Of a DNA stretch of 5,526 nucleotides, positions 1 to 5,526 are shown piece by piece. The DNA is from an uncultured Bacteroidales bacterium. Its GTDB lineage: Bacteria; Bacteroidota; Bacteroidia; Bacteroidales; UBA932. Each line of letters begins with the position of its first letter. The first letter of the stretch is position 1. The stretch covers positions 1 to 5,526 of the forward strand of contig ONFK01000123.1 of NCBI GenBank assembly GCA_900317065.1, given 5' to 3'. The notes under the pieces were generated by a model that searched no databases, had not been told where the DNA came from, and worked only from the letters and a program-made list of their open reading frames with translations. A program made the translations under genes and the position numbers.

Positions 1-275
1 TAGCGGGTGTGGCCGGACATCATGCGGGCGCCCATGGGGTATGCGAGTCCCCAGTCGGCTGCACCCTGGGCATCTGCCTTGCGCACCTCGGGATGATTGG
101 CCAGGCCGAGGTAGTTGTTGAGGCTCCAGTTAAGCACCGGGATGCCGTTGAAAATCATGTGAGGGCCGAGCTCGCCTTCGAGGCGGGGATACATGTAATA
201 GCCGAACCCTTGTTCGAAATACTGGCCGATAGGGCCGCCGGAGTCGCGTTCGATGCGATCGAAAATGTCTAACAT
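1..275 (-). CDS. PLP-dependent alpha-oxoamine synthase family enzyme (class I/II aminotransferase fold), N-terminal part only
   Basis: The first 91 codons are present and the gene runs off the left edge. The protein starts MLDIFDRIERDSGGPIGQYF. It continues with a segment on display of a small molecule-binding entry region (GELGPHMIFNGIPVLNWSL, residues about 34-52) and the diagnostic SLNNYLGLANHPEV (51-64). It then has WGLAYPMGARMMSGHTR (75-91), which corresponds to the glycine-rich stretch before the histidine region in KBL, BioF and serine palmitoyltransferase. Enzymes of this family condense an amino acid with an acyl-CoA or acyl-ACP and lose CO2, in the cytoplasm. The PLP lysine and most of the active site lie outside the window, so the substrate cannot be read. 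Candidates are serine (sphingolipids), cysteate (sulfonolipids), glycine or alanine. The ATG at 275-273 follows an A-rich leader and sits 15 nt after the gyrB stop, which suggests co-transcription. Family is confident; the exact reaction is not. Confidence 0.88.
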   Translation of the reverse strand, partial: MLDIFDRIERDSGGPIGQYFEQGFGYYMYPRLEGELGPHMIFNGIPVLNWSLNNYLGLANHPEVRKADAQGAADWGLAYPMGARMMSGHTR

Positions 276-290
276 ATCTTTTTATCTGGT
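276..290 (-). promoter_or_regulatory. A-rich translation leader between gyrB and the PLP enzyme gene
   Basis: The 15 nt between the gyrB TAA and the next ATG read, in the coding direction, ACCAGATAAAAAGAT. There is no AGGAGG-like Shine-Dalgarno sequence. The A-rich stretch just before the ATG is typical of Bacteroidetes translation starts. The gap is too short for a terminator plus a new promoter, so the downstream gene is probably read through from gyrB. Confidence 0.5.
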
Positions 291-2306
291 TTAAGCGTCA
301 ATATTGGCGTAGTGTGCGTTCTCTTCTATGAACTGCCTGCGAGGCGGAACGTCGTCGCCCATCAGCATGCTGAAGGTGCGCTCGGCCTGGGCCGCGTTCT
401 CGATGGTGATCTGGCGGAGACGCCTGTTGGCAGGATCCATGGTGGTCTCCCAGAGCTGCTGGTCGCTCATTTCACCGAGACCTTTGTAGCGCTGCACGGT
501 GTAGCCCTTGTCGGAGCCCTTGCCCAGCTTGAGGGCGGCTTCCTCGCGCTGTTCTTCCGTCCAGCAGTAAATCTCTTCCTTGCCCTTCTTCACCAGATAG
601 AGCGGAGGAGTCGCAAGATACACGTATCCGTTCTTGATAAGGTCGAACATGTAACGGAAGAAGAAGGTGAGGATGAGGCATGCGATGTGGCTTCCGTCGA
701 CATCGGCATCGGTCATGATCACCACTTTGTGATAGCGCAGTCGGCTGAGGTCCATGTGCTTCTCGCCGGTCTCGTCTTCCTGTGCCACGCGCACGCCGAG
801 CGCCGTGTAGATGTTCTGGATTTCCTGGCTGTCGAAGGCGCGGCCCTCGGCGGCTTTCTCCACGTTTAGGATCTTGCCTCGCAGAGGCAGGATGGCCTGG
901 TAGCGGCGGTCGCGGCCCTGCTTTGCGGTGCCGCCTGCGGAATCTCCCTCGACGAGGAAGAGTTCGCACTTCTCGGGGTCGTTCTCGGAGCAGTCGGCGA
1001 GTTTGCCGGGGAGGCCTGCACCGGTCATGACGGTCTTGCGCTGCACCATTTCGCGAGCCTTGCGGGCAGCTGCACGTGCGGTGGCGGCAAGCACGATCTT
1101 GTCGATGATGGTCTTCGCGAGCTTTGGATTCTCCTCGAGGTAGATATCCATTGCGCTGGCGGTAGCCTGGGACACTGCGGAAGTAACCTCGGTATTGCCG
1201 AGTTTCGTCTTGGTCTGTCCCTCAAACTGGGGTTCGGAGACCTTGACGGAGATCACTGCGGTGAGGCCTTCGCGGAAGTCCTCGGGAGCGAGCTCGACCT
1301 TGGCCTTCTCGAGAAGCTTGTTCTTGTCTGCGTAGTTCTTCAGGGAACGGCTGAGGCCCATCTTGAAGCCCTGGAGGTGAGTACCGCCTTCTATGGTGTT
1401 GATATTGTTGACGTAGGAGTATATCTTCTCGGAATAGCCGGTGTTGTACTGAAGGGCTATGTCGATGGGGATGATCTTGTCGGAAGATACGCAGATGGGG
1501 TCCGGAATCAGCTTGGAAGCGCCGGCATCGAGGTAGTCGATGAATTCCTTGAGACCTTCTTCGGAATAGAAGAGTTCAGACTTGAACACCTGCCTTCCCG
1601 TGGCCTTGCTCTCGCCGCTCTCGTCCTGGACGAATTCTTCGACAAGGGAGCGCTTGTCGGTCAGGCGGATGCGTATTCCCTTGTTCAGGTATGCGAGTTC
1701 GCGCAGACGCGCAGCGAGCGTATCGTACTTGTAGACCGTGGTCTGGGTAAAGATAGTGGCGTCCGGATGGAAGGTGATGATGGTTCCGTGCTCGTCCTCG
1801 GAGCATTCACCCGTGACCTCCACGGGGGTGATGGGCTTGCCCTTGGAATACTTCTGCACGAAAATCTTGCCTTCGCGGTGCACTTCGGCTATGAGAAGGT
1901 CGGAGAGGGCATTCACGCAAGAAACGCCGACGCCGTGCAGACCGCCGGAAACCTTGTAGTTGTTCTTGCTGAACTTGCCGCCTGCATGGAGCACGGTAAG
2001 CACCACTTCGAGGGCGGAGCGGTGTTCCTTGGGATGCATGCCGGTGGGAATGCCTCGGCCATTGTCTTCCACACGGATGGAATTATCCTCGAGTATCTGC
2101 ACGTCGATGGTGTCGCAGAAGCCGGCCATGGCTTCGTCGATACTGTTGTCCACCACCTCGTAGACGAGATGGTGCAATCCCCTCTCGGAAATGTCACCGA
2201 TGTACATGGAAGGGCGCTTGCGTACTGCCTCAAGCCCTTCGAGTACCTGAATACTGTTCGCTGAATACTGTTCTTCAGCCACCTTCATCTCTTCCTGTTC
2301 AATCAT
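291..2306 (-). CDS. gyrB: DNA gyrase subunit B (type IIA topoisomerase ATPase/TOPRIM subunit)
   Basis: GyrB is the ATPase subunit of gyrase (GyrA2GyrB2), which introduces negative supercoils into DNA in the cytoplasm. The GHKL ATPase domain is complete: YEVVDNSIDEA (49-59, catalytic Glu50), VEDNGRGIP (79-87, Asp81), GGLHGVGVSCVNALS (121-135) and GTIITF (174-179). The transducer domain carries the QTK loop (364-366, Lys366). The TOPRIM domain has LVEGDSAGG (451-459, metal-binding Glu453) and MTDADVDGSH (531-540, Asp533 and Asp535). The C-terminal domain has QRYKGLGEMS (605-614). At 671 residues it lacks the roughly 170-residue insert of E. coli GyrB, as expected for this phylum. Arg144 matches the E. 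coli Arg136 novobiocin contact, and Arg476 occupies the position of quinolone-related Lys447. ParE is the main alternative, but the overall sequence and C-terminus favour GyrB. The start could instead be Met7 (2288), which is preceded by a purine-rich AGGAAGAG; I kept the first ATG. Confidence 0.97.
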   Translation of the reverse strand: MIEQEEMKVAEEQYSANSIQVLEGLEAVRKRPSMYIGDISERGLHHLVYEVVDNSIDEAMAGFCDTIDVQILEDNSIRVEDNGRGIPTGMHPKEHRSALEVVLTVLHAGGKFSKNNYKVSGGLHGVGVSCVNALSDLLIAEVHREGKIFVQKYSKGKPITPVEVTGECSEDEHGTIITFHPDATIFTQTTVYKYDTLAARLRELAYLNKGIRIRLTDKRSLVEEFVQDESGESKATGRQVFKSELFYSEEGLKEFIDYLDAGASKLIPDPICVSSDKIIPIDIALQYNTGYSEKIYSYVNNINTIEGGTHLQGFKMGLSRSLKNYADKNKLLEKAKVELAPEDFREGLTAVISVKVSEPQFEGQTKTKLGNTEVTSAVSQATASAMDIYLEENPKLAKTIIDKIVLAATARAAARKAREMVQRKTVMTGAGLPGKLADCSENDPEKCELFLVEGDSAGGTAKQGRDRRYQAILPLRGKILNVEKAAEGRAFDSQEIQNIYTALGVRVAQEDETGEKHMDLSRLRYHKVVIMTDADVDGSHIACLILTFFFRYMFDLIKNGYVYLATPPLYLVKKGKEEIYCWTEEQREEAALKLGKGSDKGYTVQRYKGLGEMSDQQLWETTMDPANRRLRQITIENAAQAERTFSMLMGDDVPPRRQFIEENAHYANIDA

Positions 2307-2343
2307 ATCTCTGTTATGTCTTATATTTCTCTTGAAAAAGAAT

Positions 2344-2352
2344 GCAAATTTA
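2344..2352 (-). promoter_or_regulatory. Candidate Bacteroidetes -7 promoter element upstream of gyrB
   Basis: On the minus strand this reads TAAATTTGC, an exact match to the known Bacteroides -7 consensus TAnnTTTG. It sits in the AT-rich 52-nt gap before gyrB and would give a leader of roughly 30 nt. No TTTG-type -33 box lies at the usual distance: the nearest TTTG is only 12 nt upstream, inside the last codons of the barrel gene. The match is therefore half a promoter and could be chance in an AT-rich spacer. If real, gyrB would be transcribed independently of the two upstream envelope genes. Confidence 0.3.
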
Positions 2353-2360
2353 CGTAAATT
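2347..2360. repeat. Perfect 14-bp palindrome AATTTACGTAAATT in the barrel-gyrB gap
   Basis: The sequence AATTTACGTAAATT is identical on both strands, centred between 2353 and 2354. It overlaps two bases of the TAA stop of the barrel gene and covers most of the candidate -7 element of gyrB. It has no loop, so it is a poor RNA terminator. Its form is that of a dimeric repressor or activator site. AT-rich sequence makes short palindromes more likely by chance, and no second copy is visible in the window, so an operator role is only a suggestion. Confidence 0.35.
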
Positions 2361-3945
2361 ATCTCAAATTCAGACGTATGCCGCCGGTGAAATATATGCC
2401 TTTCTGCACGTGCAGCGGAGAAACCGCGATTTCGTGGCAGAGAAGGTTGCCGGCATTGGCCCAGAGCCCGAATCGATTGTTGAACCTGTACTCGCCCGTG
2501 ACGCCCAGATCCGCAAACCCGGGAACGGACCACGTGAGCGCGGACTGTTCCGTGCGTCCGGTGCAGACGATCCCTGCGAAGATCCTGGAATTCCAGTTGT
2601 AAACCGCCGAGAGCGAGCCGCTGAATGCGGGAAGGTCGAGATAATCGTCGTTGAGTTCAATGTTCGTATGCTTGAAGCCCGCCGAAATGTCGAGCGCGAA
2701 ACGCGGAGATTTCCAGTGCAGATCGGCATCGGCGAACACAGTGTTGTAGTCGGCATAGGCGATTCCGCAGTCGAGCACGGGAGGTGCGAATACGGAAGCC
2801 GTGAGGGAACGCAGGGGCGCGTCGGAGTAGGAAGCCCATCCTCCCCGTACATCATACTGGAGATACTTGAGAGCGCTGCCGCGAAGCCCGAGCGAGGCGT
2901 TCAGCCTTTCCAGCGTGGGCTTGATCTTCGAGGTGTAGGCAGGATTGAACCAGTGGTCCTCAAGTTTGAGGTCGGCGTATCCGCGCACGAACTGGCCTCC
3001 CTTGACCGTCGCATAAACCTGCATGGACTTGTCGAAGAGGTCGGCCGTCAGCCGGACGTCGGGATAGAGCCACTGGATGTCGCTTGCGGGACTGATGCTG
3101 ACGCCTGCCGCAAGGCGTATGGGATCCCAGTCGAAGAGAGCCTTCGCGGCGATCTGGGCGACGAATGCGTTGTCGTAGACATCATTGCCGTAGATATCGG
3201 TCTCAAGGTTGAAATCGATGCGAAGGTCGAAGGGCAGCATCCAGTTGGGGAGGAATCCGCCGCACGCCTTTACTCCGGTCTGGCTCAGGTATTTGTCGAA
3301 GGCCTGGCTCACGGCAAGGTCGACGTCGTAAAGGATTTTGGAATCCTCGGAAGAACGGATCGCGGTGCGCAGCGTAAAGTCGTTGAAATTGGACTTGCCG
3401 GCGAAATCCTTGTTGAAAAGCCCCTGATAGTCAAGCCCGTAGGCCAGCGAGAAAGAGCTGCCGAACCAGCGCCCCTCCAGGCCGAATTTTTCGGAGATGT
3501 CGTATCCGTTGTAACTGTCGCGGCTGTCGAGAGTGCCGTAATTGCCCATGTAGCCGTTGAGGTCCTGGAAGACAGTCAAGGTGTTCCCCGACAGGGAACG
3601 GACCGGAGTCCATACCGCCTTGAGTTCGGGGCGGAGAGAATATCCGGCTCCCGCCTTGAGGTAGAACTTGTTGTAGTCCGAAGCGGGCTTCTGAGGCGTC
3701 ACGCTGATTTCGTAGGGAACGAATTCGTAGGAGCCCTTGTAGGGAGTCGCGAAAACATTGTAACTGACCGACGTACGGAAGCTGTTGAGCGAATCCGGAA
3801 TTTCCAGTGGCACGCTCTGCTTGCCTGCCTTTCCGAGTTCAGCCTTGTAGTCGTTGGTTACCTGAACCTGCGGATTCAGGTTCTGGGAAAAGGCCGGGAT
3901 GGTGCAGGCCAATGCCAATGCAGCGATTATTATATTGTGTTTCAT
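2359..3945 (-). CDS. TonB-dependent-receptor-like outer-membrane beta-barrel protein without a recognisable plug
   Basis: This complete 528-residue protein has a clear signal peptide: MKHNIIIAALALACTIPAFS, with likely cleavage at about residue 20, before Gln21. A mature segment without obvious strand pattern follows (about 21-90, including NPQVQVTNDYKAEL at 24-37). From KFYLKAGAGYS (93-103) to the end the sequence alternates polar and hydrophobic/aromatic residues, with tight turns (DNA-, NN- and GG-type), as in a transmembrane barrel. It ends in GIYFTGGIRLNLR, similar to the last strand of Bacteroidetes TonB-dependent receptors. It has no carboxypeptidase-like domain and no plug motifs I recognise, and it is shorter than a normal receptor (about 700-1000 residues). 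Function is unknown; it may be a channel, or a platform for the upstream TPR protein. The ATG overlaps the TPR stop (ATGA), which predicts translational coupling. Four cysteines (228, 393, 461, 503) lie in the mature protein. No clear Shine-Dalgarno is present. The barrel class is well supported; TonB dependence is not. Confidence 0.82.
   Translation of the reverse strand: MKHNIIIAALALACTIPAFSQNLNPQVQVTNDYKAELGKAGKQSVPLEIPDSLNSFRTSVSYNVFATPYKGSYEFVPYEISVTPQKPASDYNKFYLKAGAGYSLRPELKAVWTPVRSLSGNTLTVFQDLNGYMGNYGTLDSRDSYNGYDISEKFGLEGRWFGSSFSLAYGLDYQGLFNKDFAGKSNFNDFTLRTAIRSSEDSKILYDVDLAVSQAFDKYLSQTGVKACGGFLPNWMLPFDLRIDFNLETDIYGNDVYDNAFVAQIAAKALFDWDPIRLAAGVSISPASDIQWLYPDVRLTADLFDKSMQVYATVKGGQFVRGYADLKLEDHWFNPAYTSKIKPTLERLNASLGLRGSALKYLQYDVRGGWASYSDAPLRSLTASVFAPPVLDCGIAYADYNTVFADADLHWKSPRFALDISAGFKHTNIELNDDYLDLPAFSGSLSAVYNWNSRIFAGIVCTGRTEQSALTWSVPGFADLGVTGEYRFNNRFGLWANAGNLLCHEIAVSPLHVQKGIYFTGGIRLNLR
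3942..3945 (-). other. ATGA stop/start overlap joining the TPR and barrel genes
   Basis: In the coding direction TTATGAAAC contains the TPR gene's TGA stop (3944-3942) and the barrel gene's ATG (3945-3943), sharing a four-base ATGA. Overlaps of this type usually allow a terminating ribosome to restart on the next gene, giving linked amounts of both proteins. No strong ribosome-binding sequence precedes the ATG, which fits reliance on coupling. Confidence 0.85.
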
Positions 3946-5526
3946 AAACTTGCAAGTCTCTGGTTAACTGTTTCGATTATGTCATCCCCTTCGCCGAAAG
4001 CGGTGTAGCCGTCGCGGATGCTCTCCCAGGTGGCTTTCGCCTGGGCGGTCTTGCCCTGCTCGCGGAAGCCGTCGCCGAGCACAATGTAGCACTTGGCAAG
4101 CCAGTAGGTCTGGTCGCCGCACTTCGATGCGAAATCGTACACTTTTTCTTCGAGTTTGGCGAATTCACCTGAATCGCAGAGGTCGCGGACGAGCATGTAA
4201 TAGGATTCTGCACCTTCGGGCGTGGAGGGCTGCTCGGCGAGTTTCTTGAAGAAGAGATAGGCCTCGTCGCGGTGGCTGGTCGCAAGCAGCGACTTCGCTT
4301 CGATGAACCATCCCTCCCTCTGCTCCGCGGAGGAAGGATTGCTTGAGATGAGATCCCTCGCGGCGCTTATCGCATCTTCGAAGTTGTGCGCCTGATATGC
4401 GGAGCGCATCTTGCCCAGGCGCGCAGCGGCCTTGTTCTCGTCCATCTTCGCGATGTCCTGCAGGATGCAGAAGCCCTCGTAAGCGTCGGCATAGTGCTGG
4501 AGTTCGAAAGAAAGCTTGGCGTAGTTGTATGCGGCCGTTTCGGCGAACGATCCTTCCTTGAGCTCCTTGGTCGCCATCTTGTATGCCGCACATGCCCTCT
4601 CCTTCTCCGAAAGGGCGCGGAAAGAATCAGCCAGATAGAACCAGGCGTCTCCCCTCTTCTCGCCCTGGGGATAATCCTGCAGGTACTTCTGGAAAGATGT
4701 CACGGCCCTGTCATAACCGCCGGAAAGGTAGATCTGCTCTGCGGTATTGAAATAGATGCTCTCCTGCTCCTTGGGGGTCTTGCCCACGCTGAGGTTGCGG
4801 GACTGCATGTACTCCAGGAACTTCTCGGGCTGGCTGGTGGTCTGGTAGATAGAATTGATGGCCATCAGGGCCTCCTCCGCATATTCGCTCTGGGGAAGAA
4901 GGTCCACCACCTGCTTGTACTCGGAAAGGGCCTGCTCATAATTCTTCATGTTCCTGAACGCCATTCCGCGGCCGATCAGGGCGCGGGCGGCGTAGGTATT
5001 GTCGGATGTCGCCGTCTGCAGGGTGCCGAAGGTCTTGACCGCCTGCTGGTTGTCGTCGACTTCCATGTAGGCGCGCCCGAGTTCATACATCGCCTCGGAG
5101 TACAGAGGTGAGTCGGCGGATGCGCCGGTCACGCGGGAAAGCACCTTGACCTTTTCCTTCTTGTTTCCGGACAGGCCGTACGCAAGGGCCTGCTGGTAAT
5201 ATGGATAGATGTCGTTGACGTCGTAGTAGGTGTCCAGCACGCGCTGGTAGGATGCGACCGCAGCCTTGTAGTTGTGTCGCGCGAAATCGCAGTCCGAACG
5301 GCGGACGAGCGCGTCCTTGCGTACGGAAGGGTCTCCCGAGTTGATGTAGGTATCAAGCCAGCGGGCGGCGGCTTCGTACTTGCCAAGGTTATAGTTGGAG
5401 TATCCGAGATTGTAACTCAGCATCTTCCCTTCGCTGCGGTTGTAGAGGGCGGAGATGTTGTAGAGGTCTTCGTAGATTTCGGCGGCTTCGGCGTAGTTGC
5501 CGCTGTTTTCTTTAAAGATTGTGTAG
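3942..5526 (-). CDS. Large tetratricopeptide-repeat (TPR) protein, C-terminal part; start lies outside the window
   Basis: The reading frame is open to the right edge, giving 527 codons plus one base. The ATG at 5423 is internal, because 34 further in-frame codons upstream also encode TPR sequence (for example GNYAEAAEIYEDLYNIS). About 13 helix-pair repeats of 34-37 residues fill the visible part. The clearest, in visible numbering, are YELGRAYMEVDDNQQAVKTF (147-166), GRGMAFRNMKNYEQALSEYK (185-204) and AVTSFQKYLQDYPQGEKRGD (274-293, which resembles CpoB/YbgF and BamD-type TPRs). The final repeat is near 475-510 and the protein ends ETVNQRLASL. There is no catalytic motif or membrane segment in this part. 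TPRs bind other proteins, so a scaffold is likely. The envelope location is inferred from its coupling to an outer-membrane barrel; the signal peptide or lipobox would be beyond the edge. The TPR call is secure; the biological role is not known. Confidence 0.92.
   Translation of the reverse strand, partial: YTIFKENSGNYAEAAEIYEDLYNISALYNRSEGKMLSYNLGYSNYNLGKYEAAARWLDTYINSGDPSVRKDALVRRSDCDFARHNYKAAVASYQRVLDTYYDVNDIYPYYQQALAYGLSGNKKEKVKVLSRVTGASADSPLYSEAMYELGRAYMEVDDNQQAVKTFGTLQTATSDNTYAARALIGRGMAFRNMKNYEQALSEYKQVVDLLPQSEYAEEALMAINSIYQTTSQPEKFLEYMQSRNLSVGKTPKEQESIYFNTAEQIYLSGGYDRAVTSFQKYLQDYPQGEKRGDAWFYLADSFRALSEKERACAAYKMATKELKEGSFAETAAYNYAKLSFELQHYADAYEGFCILQDIAKMDENKAAARLGKMRSAYQAHNFEDAISAARDLISSNPSSAEQREGWFIEAKSLLATSHRDEAYLFFKKLAEQPSTPEGAESYYMLVRDLCDSGEFAKLEEKVYDFASKCGDQTYWLAKCYIVLGDGFREQGKTAQAKATWESIRDGYTAFGEGDDIIETVNQRLASL

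Noticed and set aside
9..272. A plus-strand 87-codon open frame at the left edge
   Set aside because: It lies opposite the PLP enzyme gene, whose SLNNYLGLANHPEV motif shows the minus strand is coding.
1377..2264. A 295-codon plus-strand open frame opposite gyrB
   Set aside because: It is the register-matched shadow of gyrB, whose ATPase motifs prove the minus strand is coding here. The same applies to the plus-strand frame at 312-869.
2307..2358. A rho-independent terminator between the barrel gene and gyrB
   Set aside because: The only inverted repeat is loopless and AT-rich, without a GC stem followed by a U-tract.
2332..4008. A 558-codon plus-strand open frame opposite the barrel gene, longer than the barrel gene itself
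   Set aside because: It is in exact codon register with the minus-strand gene, where antisense stops arise only from sense TTA, CTA and TCA codons, which are avoided in this GC-rich genome. Its translation has no domain or signal, while the minus strand gives a signal peptide and barrel.
4386..5111. A 241-codon plus-strand open frame opposite the TPR gene
   Set aside because: It is a register-matched antisense shadow. The TPR repeat pattern is clear on the minus strand, and the plus-strand product is low-complexity Leu/Gly/Val-rich with no recognisable feature.
3942..5526. The TPR repeats considered as a DNA tandem repeat
   Set aside because: Similarity is at the level of protein helix pairs; the DNA units are diverged, and I see no near-identical copies.

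Overview
This 5.5 kb window comes from a GC-rich member of the Bacteroidota, most likely Bacteroidales. The evidence is a 671-residue GyrB of the Bacteroidetes type without the long insert of enterobacterial GyrB, A-rich leaders without clear Shine-Dalgarno sequences, a small TonB-receptor-like outer-membrane barrel, and an alpha-oxoamine synthase of a kind I associate with this phylum. The base composition would fit an Alistipes-like or related gut lineage, but the genus cannot be fixed from the sequence.

All four genes lie on the minus strand and are tightly packed. In transcription order (right to left) they are: (1) the C-terminal 527 codons of a large TPR-repeat protein (5526-3942), whose true start lies beyond the right edge; (2) a complete 528-residue secreted beta-barrel protein (3945-2359), whose ATG overlaps the TPR stop codon as ATGA; (3) a complete gyrB (2306-291), after a 52-nt AT-rich gap that holds a perfect 14-bp palindrome and a candidate -7 promoter element; (4) the first 91 codons of a PLP-dependent alpha-oxoamine synthase-type enzyme (275-1), 15 nt after the gyrB stop. 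The gene runs off the left edge.

The first two genes look like a co-translated envelope pair: a TPR scaffold, probably periplasmic or outer-membrane associated, and an outer-membrane barrel without a visible plug domain. GyrB supplies DNA supercoiling. The last gene probably makes a lipid or cofactor precursor by condensing an amino acid with an acyl thioester. Tight spacing suggests one operon, or an envelope-gene pair followed by gyrB from its own weak promoter. No RNA genes, mobile elements, CRISPR arrays or long repeats are visible. No gene-free stretch exceeds 52 nt, and I see no convincing gene on the plus strand.
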